From: Reyranella sp. | Lineage (GTDB): Bacteria; Pseudomonadota; Alphaproteobacteria; Reyranellales; Reyranellaceae | NCBI GenBank assembly: GCA_019750135.1 | Contig: JAIEOV010000025.1 | Span: 37,052-101,051, forward strand | Direction: 5' to 3' | DNA: 64,000 nucleotides | Shown: in pieces, positions 15,633 through 23,939 of the stretch | How the letters are laid out: every line of letters starts with the position of its first letter | Position numbering within the stretch: position 1 is the first letter of the stretch | The notes under the pieces: model-generated | The model's input: the letters and a program-made list of their open reading frames with translations, nothing else | The model's database searches: none | What the model was told of the DNA's origin: nothing | Made by a program: the position numbers and the translations under genes

Positions 15633-16652
15633 TCAGGGCTCAGTGGCGATGACTTGGATGGCGCCGGTTGGAAAGCGCACCACGAGCTGCGTCTTGCCGC
15701 CGCCATCGTCGCGACAATAAAAGTAAGCGTTGTTGCCGGAAGGCGCGGACGGATCAGTACGCTCAGTGAGGCGGATGGCGGCACCGTTCAAACCGCTGTC
15801 GCTGATGCCAAGCAGACCATCGCCGATGTCCAGCAATTGCGTCGAGCCTGCGAAACGAAGCCCGCTTGCGAACCCCGCTGCTGTACTGATGATGCCGGTG
15901 CGATCGACTGAGAACACATTGCCGCCAGCGCCGATGCGCCCACGCACCAGATAGTGCGGCCCGGCGCCGATCGACGTCTCGGTTGGGTTGATGTCGAGGA
16001 TGGTATAGGTCCCGGACGCCTGATTGATCGATGGCGCAAGTCGAGTATGAAGCTGATTGGTGCTGGTCAGACCGATGCCATACACACCGAATTGTGCCTG
16101 AGCGGATGTCCCGTCACGACGAACCGACACCGGGGCGACAGGGCCGTTTGCCGGCGTGTAAGCGCCGTCCTCCACACCAATGACGGTGCCTGCTGCCTGC
16201 AGGCGCAGAGCCCGCGCCACTCCTGTCCCCGCTATTTCCTGCGAGTCCAATACGAAGACGTTGCTGCTCCACTTGAGAGCGGCGCGCTCGTAGTTCGACG
16301 AGTCCGTGAAGGTATTGTAGATGCGAAACGCCTGGGCGTTTACCCCATTCCGCTGCGCCAACGTGCCGGCCGCGTCTCTGAATATCGCAGTGTCGAAACT
16401 CGACACAGCCCCGCTGGACCATCCATAGGACCCCTGATTGACGATAGTGTTGGCCGCGAAATTCAGACGGTCGGCGCCGCCCACGCAGTACGCCGTCTGG
16501 CCGGATCCGAGCCGTCGAAAGCCGGTGCTCGGCTCCGCCGCAAAGGCCGCTCCGGGTGCGTTGGTCGTGCCATCCGGCCATACGGATGGTTTTGCGGTGA
16601 GTGCGGCGACGATGGTCGCGGAGCTGACCGGCGGGGCCCCGAATCGGATCAT
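15633..16652 (-). CDS. Probable phage tail/appendage protein
   Basis: A 339-residue protein rich in Gly, Ser, Thr and Asn with repeated short strands (SGLRFAGSTQLLDIGDGLLGI, AAIRLTERTDPSAPSGNNA, FYCRDDGGGKTQLVVRFPTG). The C-terminal segment resembles the beta-rich region common in tail-fibre and glycan-binding appendage proteins of phages. No catalytic motif is visible. It sits between collar-domain proteins and the lysis genes. The function call is from composition and position only. Confidence 0.5.
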   Translation of the reverse strand: MIRFGAPPVSSATIVAALTAKPSVWPDGTTNAPGAAFAAEPSTGFRRLGSGQTAYCVGGADRLNFAANTIVNQGSYGWSSGAVSSFDTAIFRDAAGTLAQRNGVNAQAFRIYNTFTDSSNYERAALKWSSNVFVLDSQEIAGTGVARALRLQAAGTVIGVEDGAYTPANGPVAPVSVRRDGTSAQAQFGVYGIGLTSTNQLHTRLAPSINQASGTYTILDINPTETSIGAGPHYLVRGRIGAGGNVFSVDRTGIISTAAGFASGLRFAGSTQLLDIGDGLLGISDSGLNGAAIRLTERTDPSAPSGNNAYFYCRDDGGGKTQLVVRFPTGAIQVIATEP

Positions 16653-16663
16653 TCCCGTTCTCC

Positions 16664-16954
16664 CTAACCGAAGTAGAGGACTTTGACGGTGGCGCTCGCC
16701 GCCTCTTCGATCAGGCGGACGTTCGCCAGATCCTCGCGAGTGGTGACCGTCAGGTCCTGGCCTGCGTAGAGCAGCGGATCGGCCGACGTCGGCGTGGTGC
16801 CGTCGAAGGCGATCCGGACTCCCTGCGTCTCCGGGATCAGCACGGCGGAACGCGCATTGTCGGGCAGCGCGAGGCTTTTCGCTGTCGACAGCGACGTGAT
16901 CTGCTCGGTGCCGACATAGCGGTCATTGCCGAGCGTGGTTGGAACGTTGCCCAT
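16664..16954 (-). CDS. Small phage structural protein
   Basis: A 96-residue, strand-rich protein without Cys, signal peptide or membrane segment; the C-terminal LIEEAASATVKVLYFG and the central TPTSADPLLYAGQDL pattern look like a small decoration or tail accessory protein. It has its own start 13 bases downstream of the collar protein gene. No family recognised. Confidence 0.5.
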   Translation of the reverse strand: MGNVPTTLGNDRYVGTEQITSLSTAKSLALPDNARSAVLIPETQGVRIAFDGTTPTSADPLLYAGQDLTVTTREDLANVRLIEEAASATVKVLYFG

Positions 16955-16967
16955 GGGTTACTGCCTC

Positions 16968-17897
16968 TCAAATGCGGATTAGGTAATTGAGGACTCGGGT
17001 CGGCTGGACGATGCTGAAGGCGCCCGAGGTACCGGATGCCGTCACGACCACGGGAATGTTGATGTGAACGGCGTGTGTATGATTGAGCGTAACCTGCTGC
17101 TCCTGTGGTCCGGCTGAGCTACGGAACTCCGCTTGCCCGGCACCATCCGTTATCGCGGTACCAATCGCCGCGCCGGAGCCGCTGACGGTCGTGCTTGCCG
17201 TGTTCGTTTGGCTGCCAAGTGCAGCATTGAGCAGACCTGCGCCTGCAAGATTGCCGGACTCGGACCCGCCCATGTCGCTTTTGCCGGCGGGAACGCGGCC
17301 CCTCAGGTCAGGCAGCTGGAAAGTGGTGCTCCCATCTCCGGCGCCGTAAGCCGTGTCGATGGCAGCGAACAGACCAGCATAGGTCGTCCGCGACACGATC
17401 TGTCCGTAGCATAATAGCGAACCCGACGGCGCCGTCCGCCCAGCAAACGGCAGGACCTCACCTGTCCTGTTCGGGTAGTCAAGGAGCCGATAAGCGCCGC
17501 TGTCACCGTGGAAGGCAACGCGGAACACCTGATTGACGCCAACCAGGCCCGGCGGAGCGATCCGCCAAGCCTCTGCCGCATAGTAGTGCAGCGGCGTTGC
17601 TCCCAGATTGTTCACGTTGATCGTGGCGTCGATTCCATTGGCCGCATGGAACTGCATGAGGTGCGTCATGCCGTCGACCCGGCCGCTCGGGGCCACCGCG
17701 TAATTCAGCACGTAAGCTGTCGCGGAGCCGCTCGTGAGCCTGGGGATCGTCCAACCGTAGAACCGCTTCAAGGCGCCCTGATGAGCCCGCAGAACGTTGT
17801 TGACGCCGCTCGGCGCCATTCCTTCGGGGGCGCCATCGGGTGCGCTCGCCGTGTTGGCGTTGTCGTCCTCGTTCCAGCTGGCCGCGGTGATGTCCAT
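16968..17897 (-). CDS. Phage tail collar domain protein (larger copy)
   Basis: A 309-residue protein. The N-terminal third (MDITAASWNEDDNANTASAP, then LRAHQGALKRFYGW) is typical of phage distal-tail proteins. The collar domain (about 150-300) has APSGSLLCYGQIVSRTTYAGLF, TTFQLPDLRGRVPAGKSDMG and the late LNHTHAVHI segment. Such domains form trimeric tail tips or collars and often bind surface glycans. A second, smaller collar protein lies at 19455-20078. The start overlaps the stop of the upstream gene by one base. Confidence 0.8.
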   Translation of the reverse strand: MDITAASWNEDDNANTASAPDGAPEGMAPSGVNNVLRAHQGALKRFYGWTIPRLTSGSATAYVLNYAVAPSGRVDGMTHLMQFHAANGIDATINVNNLGATPLHYYAAEAWRIAPPGLVGVNQVFRVAFHGDSGAYRLLDYPNRTGEVLPFAGRTAPSGSLLCYGQIVSRTTYAGLFAAIDTAYGAGDGSTTFQLPDLRGRVPAGKSDMGGSESGNLAGAGLLNAALGSQTNTASTTVSGSGAAIGTAITDGAGQAEFRSSAGPQEQQVTLNHTHAVHINIPVVVTASGTSGAFSIVQPTRVLNYLIRI

Positions 17898-18985
17898 TAC
17901 ATCAGCCCCCGCGGGGTCGCTGCGCGCCCCATGATGACGTGGCGCCCGCCGATCTCACGCGTTGGCCCGCCGCGCGCCTCGACGTCCTGAGCCATGGGGC
18001 CGACGACCTTGGGATAGGTCTTCGGATCATCCTTGTAGCGATAGGCGTACATCGGCAGACCGGTGAGCGGATCGACGCCCAGCTTTTCGATGTCGGTCTT
18101 CATTCGCCGATCGCTGGCGATCCCGAGATACGGCAAGCTTTCGATACCCGTGCCGACGATGGATGCGAGTGGACCCAGGATGCTTCCCAAGCCGCCGCCA
18201 CCGCCACCGCCGGTGTTCCATCCCATCGTGGTGCCGCTCCCAAGCGTCTGCCCTCCGGGGAACATGCCGAGGTAGCGCTGCGCCATTCCGGTCAGGTAGT
18301 CGGGCTGGGCATAGAAATTGGAGCGACCGGCGTCGAGGCGTGCCTGATTGTTCGCCGTGTCGCTCGCGCCGATGCGTTGGAGCATGTCAAGCCAGCCGCC
18401 CGCTTGGTTGCTCATCTGACCGAGGGCACCGGGAAGCATTGAAGCCGCAGATGATTGAAGCCCGCGCTCCATGCCATAGATATCGGAAGCGGCTTTGGCA
18501 GATGCGTCTGCCTGCGCTCGAGCAACGTCGCTCTGGAACTTGTCGCGCAAAGACTCCCACTGCAGCCCGCCGCCGGGCCGGCCCGCGCTGCCGAAGGTCG
18601 CCTCCAACGACGGAAGAACGCGGTCGGCGAATTGCTCGTTCTGGGGCCGAAACATGGCCTCGAGAGAGCGCGCCATGTAGGGATTGCCTGCGTCGAGGTA
18701 TTTGCCGCTTGCGGCATCGCCAAGATAGTCGACCGCCGGGCTGAATTTGTCGGCCAGGGTGTTAAGACCGCCCGTCGCCCATCCCCAGGTCGCATCACGC
18801 GCCGACTGCTGTGCCGGCGACGCGCCGGCAATTTGGGCGAGCGGCGCATTGGGATTCAGATCTTCCCACCTGCGCAGTCCGGCCAGCTGTCGAAGCAGAT
18901 CTTCCTGCACATAGGGATGCGGCTCCGACCTGCTCTGATTGCTCGTGCTCTGCAGCTGCGTGCCTGGTGTTGCCTGACCGCCCAT
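17897..18985 (-). CDS. Phage protein with C-terminal S74-type chaperone-like domain
   Basis: A 362-residue protein; the ATG follows a strong GAGGAGG site. The N-terminal two thirds is helical and Ala/Gln-rich (YMARSLEAMFRPQNEQFADR). A poly-Gly hinge near 260 is followed by SDRRMKTDIEKLG, YAYRYKDDP and VVGPMAQDVEARGG, the signature of the peptidase S74 / intramolecular chaperone domain that trimerises tail spikes and may cut itself off. Unusually, the partner region is helical rather than a beta-helix spike, so a virion-internal or ejection protein is also possible. Confidence 0.65.
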   Translation of the reverse strand: MGGQATPGTQLQSTSNQSRSEPHPYVQEDLLRQLAGLRRWEDLNPNAPLAQIAGASPAQQSARDATWGWATGGLNTLADKFSPAVDYLGDAASGKYLDAGNPYMARSLEAMFRPQNEQFADRVLPSLEATFGSAGRPGGGLQWESLRDKFQSDVARAQADASAKAASDIYGMERGLQSSAASMLPGALGQMSNQAGGWLDMLQRIGASDTANNQARLDAGRSNFYAQPDYLTGMAQRYLGMFPGGQTLGSGTTMGWNTGGGGGGGLGSILGPLASIVGTGIESLPYLGIASDRRMKTDIEKLGVDPLTGLPMYAYRYKDDPKTYPKVVGPMAQDVEARGGPTREIGGRHVIMGRAATPRGLM

Positions 18986-19458
18986 CAAAGCCTCCTCATC
19001 CATGAAGCCTTGCCGTCGACGATGACCGGCTCGCCGCCGGACAGCCGAACGATGCGTTGCCAGCCGCCGCGGCTTTGCGTGCCCCAGACATGCGTGCAGC
19101 CCAGTGAACGCGCCCACGGCTCGACAGTGGCCAGGAAGTTGGCGGTCCATTCGGCCATCCGCGATCCTCCCACCAGCCAGAGCCGGCAGCCCTTCTCCCC
19201 GATCAGCGTGATCTGCGTGGTGACGGCGGCGATCACCCTCCTTCGCGCCTTCGGCGCTTCGGAGGACAAGTCCTCCGAAGCCGAAGGCGAAGGAGGATCG
19301 TCGAGGACAGCCCACAACTGCGCCTGTCCGTGCAGCAATACTCCGAGGACTTCTTGCTCGGTGCCGCCGTTCGTGCGCGCGGCAGCGCGCTCGAGCAGCG
19401 GCCAGGCCTCTGGCCAGAACAAGCCAAGATCGCGGCGCGGTATGCCCATGAGCATCAT
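18985..19458 (-). CDS. Phage hypothetical protein carrying an in-frame palindromic insert
   Basis: About 157 residues from the ATG that overlaps the upstream stop (ATGA). The start IPRRDLGLFWPEAWPLLERA and the middle LIGEKGCRLWLVGGSRMAEW and VEPWARSLGCTHVWGTQSRGGWQRIVR suggest a small alpha/beta domain, loosely like GNAT-type folds of phage-encoded proteins, but the resemblance is weak. A 60-base palindrome inside the gene supplies a low-complexity linker (PPSPSASEDLSSEAPKARR) without breaking the frame. Confidence 0.55.
   Translation of the reverse strand: MMLMGIPRRDLGLFWPEAWPLLERAAARTNGGTEQEVLGVLLHGQAQLWAVLDDPPSPSASEDLSSEAPKARRRVIAAVTTQITLIGEKGCRLWLVGGSRMAEWTANFLATVEPWARSLGCTHVWGTQSRGGWQRIVRLSGGEPVIVDGKASWMRRL
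19237..19296. repeat. 60-base palindromic element inside a phage gene
   Basis: Arms at 19237-19266 and 19271-19296 are near-perfect complements around the tetraloop CAAG. The core is TTCGGAGGACAAGTCCTCCGAA. It is 20 codons long and keeps the host frame open. The layout recalls the in-frame palindromic elements known in Rickettsia genes, and similar GGAGGACAAGTCCTCC palindromes are common in alphaproteobacterial DNA. Confidence 0.7.
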
Positions 19459-20078
19459 GTGGCAATCACGTAGTTGAGGATGAGGGTCGGCTGCGTGTTG
19501 TTGTGCGCGCCGCCGCTGCCGGCGTTCTGGACGCTGATGCCGGTGTTCGACGCATTGCTGCCGGCGACGTTGAGATTGTTGCCGTCGCCCCACGAAGCGC
19601 GCCCCGTGAAGGTGCTGGCGGGATTGCCCGCCGGCGTCGTATGCGAATGGCCGGGATCGGTAACGCCATGGCTGTGTACGGGCATCTCGCCCGTGACGAG
19701 CGTATGGGTGGCCGCGCCGCCGGTACCGCCGAGGCTCGTGCGGTTGGCGACGCCGCCGTTGAGGCGGCCGGCATCGCTGCCGCCCATGTCGTCCTTGCCC
19801 GCCGCCACGCGGCCGCGAAGGTCGGGCAGGTTGAAGGTCGTCGACCAGTCACCCGGGCCGTAGGCCGTGCCGATCGCGGTAAAGAGATCGGCGTAGGTCG
19901 CGCGCGAGACCGCCTGGCCATGGCAGAGCAGCCAACCGTCGGGCGCCGTCGCGCCGGCATAAAACATGATGCAGCCCGCCGGCACGCCCAGCAGCGTGTT
20001 GTAGTCGCGGATCAGCACGTTCACCCGCTCGGTGATCGAGCGCGTGTCGGCAGTCAAGGGCAGCGCAGGAAGAGTCAT
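19455..20078 (-). CDS. Phage tail collar domain protein (smaller copy)
   Basis: A 207-residue protein whose start overlaps the upstream stop by four bases. The collar domain is clear: PAGCIMFYAGATAPDGWLLC, FNLPDLRGRVAAGKDDMGG, then a His-rich MPVHSHGVTDPGHSHTTPAG region likely to bind metal in a trimer, and the terminal LNYVIAT. It shares the LPDLRGRV and YADLF/YAGLF blocks with the larger collar protein, so the two are paralogous or alternative tip proteins. Confidence 0.85.
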   Translation of the reverse strand: MTLPALPLTADTRSITERVNVLIRDYNTLLGVPAGCIMFYAGATAPDGWLLCHGQAVSRATYADLFTAIGTAYGPGDWSTTFNLPDLRGRVAAGKDDMGGSDAGRLNGGVANRTSLGGTGGAATHTLVTGEMPVHSHGVTDPGHSHTTPAGNPASTFTGRASWGDGNNLNVAGSNASNTGISVQNAGSGGAHNNTQPTLILNYVIAT

Positions 20079-21562
20079 TGCGCACCTGCCGGCCGGACAT
20101 CGAGGTCATCGATGCCCTGCATGTTCTGCCACGTCCCGCCAGGCGTCTCGCCCGCCGGCATGGTGGCGCGCACCCTGAAGTACCTGCCACTGCCGTAGAC
20201 TGGCGCCATGCCGGCGGGCGTGAGGCTCGCCGGAGGGCCGTAGGCGACGGTGGACTGCTGCGTCTCGCGCGCTCCGAGTTGGATCTGCGGGCTACCACCA
20301 TCGATCAAGGGCCGAAGAGCGCGGACCACTGATCGCATCCCGGCCTTGCCGGGATTGAATTCCCCCGTCTCCACCGTGGCCGCCAGCGACGGACCGGAGA
20401 ACGAGCCGCTGCAATGCGACGTGTCGAAGGCGAACAGCAGCAGCGACAGGGTGCCGGTCCAGAAGGACGAATCGAGCGAATACGGGAGGGAGTCGAGGTC
20501 GCCGTCGCCAAAGTCATCGAGGTCTTCCAGGGTATAGGCCTGCTGGCTCACCCCCCCGAACACCAGCTCGCACTCGACGATCGCCCGGCTCCAACGCTCG
20601 GTGTGCCAGTTGTAAATCAACAGGCGGTTGGGGATGCCGCCGACGCCGCCGCCGTCAGCGGGATAGGCGTAGACGTACAGCCCGCGCACGGGATCGATGG
20701 CCGACGAGCTGAAAAACTGCTTGGTCTCGTCGAACTCAGCCCAGAAGGTGCGATCGACCTTGCCGCGGCCGATCGGTGCGATGGCCTGGCCGCTGCGCAC
20801 CATGTAGAAGCCCGACTTGTGCAGGAAGAACGCCATATCGAGCAGGCCGGCGACACTGCCGGGCACGCTCGCGCCGATGTCGTTGGCGATCTTATCGATG
20901 CGGAAGACCACCGGCGGACCTTCGTAGGTCATGCGGCGCACACTGGTTTCCTGGAAGATCAGACCGTATTCGCCGCCGACCAGACCCGTGACGTTACCGC
21001 CGTCAGGGAGGTCCTGCAGGTCGGCCTGCGCGCTGAGCGAGGTGCCCCAGATTTCGCAATTGTTGAACCCGGACCACTGGACACGCTGCGGCGCGTTGCC
21101 AATCTTCCCTATCAGGACGAAATCGCGGACCGTTGTCACGAACGTGCCAACCGGCGGCGTGCCGCCGAGCGCCATCCAGTTGGTTCCGGTGCCGAGGTCG
21201 AACTTCTGCGGGGCATCGACACCGTTGACGGCAATGGCGAGCGCGCCGAACTGCGCGAAGCGCCACAGGTTGTCGCCGCCCGGCGCATAGGGCCCACCCG
21301 CCGTGCGCGACACGTCATTCCAGGTCGTGTCCGTCAGCATGTAGAGCTTGCTGGCATCGCCAGCGAACATCTTTGTAGCGCCGGCTATGCCGCGGAACCA
21401 TGCCGCGCCTTGGGCACGCAACGCGATCGGATCCGACACGCCCGCGAGACTGTTGAGTGGCCGGTAGCTCTCCTCTGCCGGTACGACATTGAGCGCCTCC
21501 CGCGCCCACTGGCCAAGCGCAGGCATGTCAGGGCGCCATTCGGCAAACGGAATGAGGGTCAT
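20075..21562 (-). CDS. Phage head-closure / packaged-DNA stabilisation protein (P22 gp10-like)
   Basis: A 495-residue beta-rich protein with repeated propeller-like strands (WRFAQFGALAIAVNGVDAPQKFD, FVLIGKIGNAPQRVQWSGFNN, YGLIFQETSVRRMTYEGP). Length, composition and place right after the adaptor gene match the gp10 hub protein that plugs the head of P22-like short-tailed phages; such proteins are commonly beta-propellers. The match is from pattern and position, so I hold it moderately. Four-base overlaps on both sides show tight operon packing. Confidence 0.6.
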   Translation of the reverse strand: MTLIPFAEWRPDMPALGQWAREALNVVPAEESYRPLNSLAGVSDPIALRAQGAAWFRGIAGATKMFAGDASKLYMLTDTTWNDVSRTAGGPYAPGGDNLWRFAQFGALAIAVNGVDAPQKFDLGTGTNWMALGGTPPVGTFVTTVRDFVLIGKIGNAPQRVQWSGFNNCEIWGTSLSAQADLQDLPDGGNVTGLVGGEYGLIFQETSVRRMTYEGPPVVFRIDKIANDIGASVPGSVAGLLDMAFFLHKSGFYMVRSGQAIAPIGRGKVDRTFWAEFDETKQFFSSSAIDPVRGLYVYAYPADGGGVGGIPNRLLIYNWHTERWSRAIVECELVFGGVSQQAYTLEDLDDFGDGDLDSLPYSLDSSFWTGTLSLLLFAFDTSHCSGSFSGPSLAATVETGEFNPGKAGMRSVVRALRPLIDGGSPQIQLGARETQQSTVAYGPPASLTPAGMAPVYGSGRYFRVRATMPAGETPGGTWQNMQGIDDLDVRPAGAQ

Positions 21563-22224
21563 GGAAGCATCCCCGCTCGCAAGCGGATCACGGGCGCAGC
21601 CGACGCGGTGATGCGCTGGGTGCGTGCATTGAGGCCGGCGACGCTGGCGTTGTAGAGCTGCAGGTAGCGCTGGGCGCCAAATTCGTCCTGCGTGAAGACT
21701 GCCGCCTCGATCAGGCAGCCGAAAAGGTACACGTCCGGATATCTGGTCAGGATGTCGTTGGCAGTAGCGCCCGTGGGCGTCTCGAGCTTTCGATAGTAGC
21801 GGAGCGTCGCCGTCGCACCGGCCGGATCGTCTTTCACGCGGAAACTCGTGCCGGAAACAGCGATCTTGGCGACGCCACCCAGGCGTTGAGCACCGTAGGC
21901 GTCAAGGGTGCGCTGGCTCACGATGTCCAGCAGGGTCTGGGGACTGTTGAGCAGGATGCTGATGAGCTCGATGAAGCTTTCAGGCTGCGCCACCGTCGCC
22001 TGTAAGACGAACGTGGAGTCCGTCGCCTCCATCTCGACGATGCGCAATGGATCGGACCGCAGCGGATTGCCCGCATCCTCCGTTGCGTGGCCGTAGTACA
22101 TGCGTCGCTCGCAGCCGTGCAAAAAATCGTCGAAGCGTGAGTCGAGCAACGTGTCGCCCGTGCGGGCCAGCCAGGCGAGAACACCCGCTCTCAAGCCTGT
22201 GTAGGTGGAGATCTGCGCAGACAT
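21559..22224 (-). CDS. Phage head-tail adaptor (P22 gp4-like)
   Basis: A 221-residue helical protein starting at MSAQISTYTGLRAGVLAWLART. The pattern of RFDDFLHGCERRMYYG, then LEAYGAQ-like and RVKDDPAGATATLRYYRKLE, then the late DVYLFGCLIEAAVFTQDE and QLYNASVAGLNA helices, is shared by the phage adaptor family attached to the portal of short-tailed phages. An in-frame extension upstream is Arg-rich and rejected. Order portal, capsid, adaptor, hub is as expected. Confidence 0.6.
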   Translation of the reverse strand: MSAQISTYTGLRAGVLAWLARTGDTLLDSRFDDFLHGCERRMYYGHATEDAGNPLRSDPLRIVEMEATDSTFVLQATVAQPESFIELISILLNSPQTLLDIVSQRTLDAYGAQRLGGVAKIAVSGTSFRVKDDPAGATATLRYYRKLETPTGATANDILTRYPDVYLFGCLIEAAVFTQDEFGAQRYLQLYNASVAGLNARTQRITASAAPVIRLRAGMLP

Positions 22225-22229
22225 TTTTC

Positions 22230-22664
22230 CTACTTGGCTCTTTCCGCCTTGGCCGAGGTTTCGGCGGACATGCCGGAGCCTCGTGGGACAGGGCCTACTT
22301 CGTCGTTGTTGGTCCAGAGCACTCGTGCGCCGAAGCCGCATCGCGGCGAAGGAGTATCGGTCCGCAGCCAGCGCCAGTCGGCATCGTCCAGCAGGGCGTC
22401 GACCTTCTGTTGATGGTCGGGGTTCCAGTAGTCGACGCCGAGCTCGTTGCGCCACTTGGCAATGACGATCAGCGGAATGCGCGCGACCATGCGGACGTCG
22501 CGGGCCGTGTTGTAAGAGTCGCAGTGGTTCCGCGCCTCCCGGTTCAGATCAAGCAATGCCTCCACCTGCTGCGACGATTTCTGCGCCCAGTCGCCTTCCC
22601 CGTTCTCCAGCCACCATTGCGCCAGGCCGGATGCGGGATCGAAGCCGAGAAGACGCGCCGTCAC
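22230..22664 (-). CDS. Phage hypothetical protein
   Basis: A 144-residue protein with a GTG start that overlaps the upstream stop as GTGA. It has LAQWWLENGEGDWAQKSSQQ and LLDLNREARNHCDSYN segments suggesting a mostly helical fold, and a Lys/Ala-rich tail. It lies between the capsid and adaptor genes, where head completion or decoration proteins are often encoded. No family recognised. Confidence 0.5.
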   Translation of the reverse strand: MTARLLGFDPASGLAQWWLENGEGDWAQKSSQQVEALLDLNREARNHCDSYNTARDVRMVARIPLIVIAKWRNELGVDYWNPDHQQKVDALLDDADWRWLRTDTPSPRCGFGARVLWTNNDEVGPVPRGSGMSAETSAKAERAK

Positions 22665-22936
22665 GACAGACCTCCCTCGAGCGGAGCCGAAAGTATCTCC
22701 GCCTGGTTGCGATCGGAGAGGAAGCGCGCAAGGTCGGCCGGTACCGTAAGTCGGGTGCGCTTCAAAACTCTGGATGTCGAAACATCGGATGCCGCCCAAG
22801 GGCCTCCGACGTTTCCCGAAGCGTCGACCGGGAGGTAGACGTGGTCGACCGTGATCACGACGGCGACCGCCGCCTCTGCCATGCAGGCGCCTGCCGATTT
22901 GCGAGAACGCGCCGATTTGGGCTTTGTGTTGGTCAT
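22661..22936 (-). CDS. Small phage protein downstream of the capsid gene
   Basis: A 91-residue protein with a basic N-terminus (TKPKSARSRKSAG) followed by a compact domain (VVITVDHVYLPVDASGN, LTVPADLARFLSDRNQAEIL). GAGGG precedes the ATG. The last part is like the short domain many phages place after the capsid gene, but I cannot name it. It couples to the next gene through a GTGA overlap. Confidence 0.5.
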   Translation of the reverse strand: MTNTKPKSARSRKSAGACMAEAAVAVVITVDHVYLPVDASGNVGGPWAASDVSTSRVLKRTRLTVPADLARFLSDRNQAEILSAPLEGGLS

Positions 22937-22967
22937 GGATAGTCCCTCGCTTCGCGCGGGATGACGG

Positions 22968-23918
22968 CTAGGTAAGATCGGCGACGATGCCGTTGCCGGC
23001 TTCGTTGCGGCTTTCGAGGGTGACCTCGCCGATGATGTGGAACTTGCGGGCGTCTCCGGTCTTGGCGAGCTCCTCCTTCTTCCACTCGCGCAGCCACAGG
23101 AGGCGCCACAGCGTCGGATCGATGACCTCGATCTCGCGCCCGCGTACGAAACGGCTGGCCATCGCATTGAAGGTGCCGAAGTCGCTGACATAGCGATCGA
23201 CGGCGCCGATCACGGTCGCGGCCTTGCCCTTGGGTTCCTGATATTGCGTGGCGATGCCGGTAAAGGCGGAGAACGCCTGCTTCTGCGTGCCGCCCATCAA
23301 GAGCAGCGTCGGCTTGCCTCCTGCCGTCCACACCGACTTGATCACCGTCTTGAGCAGCGGTTCGGTCGAAACGCGCTGTGTCCCGTCGGTCGGCGCCACC
23401 GTGTTGCCGCCAGTGAAACCGCCAGATGCACCGCCGGCCCCTCGTGAGACATTGGTGGCTACCCAGCTCTCGAAGCCGCCCATCTTGCGCGTCACCGCAC
23501 CCGACTGCGCCATCGAAGGCTGGTTCTGGCAAGCGATGGCTTCGAGATCCATCTTGACGCGACGGCCGGCCAGCGCGGTCTGGTAGCTGATCTCGCTGTC
23601 GCGCCCTGCCTTCTTAATCGCCTCCTGGGTGTTGGAGATGGTGAAGGGCTTCTTCAGGATCTGCGTGCGGTTGCCCGCGCGCACCGTCGGCACCACTGGC
23701 GAGGCCGTGCTCTCGTCGCCCTCGAGATTGGAGTTGTTGGTGTCGGCGTTGCCCAGCGTGTCGAGCTGCCATTCCTCATAGGTTGCGTCGGCCTGGCCGG
23801 ATCCGATCATGCTGATGAACGGCGTCTCGTCCCGGTTCAGGATCGTGATGATATTGTGCAGCGATTCGCGGTTACCCACGGCGCTGTTGGTGATGAAGGT
23901 GTTGACCGGTGCAGCCAT
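22968..23918 (-). CDS. Major capsid protein, SU10 (DUF5309) type
   Basis: A 316-residue protein matching the HK97-fold capsid family typified by phage SU10: an N-terminal NREDL-like NRESLHNIITILNRDETPFISMIGSGQA segment is the family signature, followed by a TQILKKPFTISNTQEAI block and a late RFVRGREIEVIDPTLWRLLWLREWKKEEL. It forms the head shell. Position after the scaffold-like and portal genes fits. This type is associated with short-tailed phages, in line with the gp4- and gp10-like genes. Confidence 0.8.
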   Translation of the reverse strand: MAAPVNTFITNSAVGNRESLHNIITILNRDETPFISMIGSGQADATYEEWQLDTLGNADTNNSNLEGDESTASPVVPTVRAGNRTQILKKPFTISNTQEAIKKAGRDSEISYQTALAGRRVKMDLEAIACQNQPSMAQSGAVTRKMGGFESWVATNVSRGAGGASGGFTGGNTVAPTDGTQRVSTEPLLKTVIKSVWTAGGKPTLLLMGGTQKQAFSAFTGIATQYQEPKGKAATVIGAVDRYVSDFGTFNAMASRFVRGREIEVIDPTLWRLLWLREWKKEELAKTGDARKFHIIGEVTLESRNEAGNGIVADLT

Positions 23919-23939
23919 GCGCTGCGCTCCTCCTCGTGC

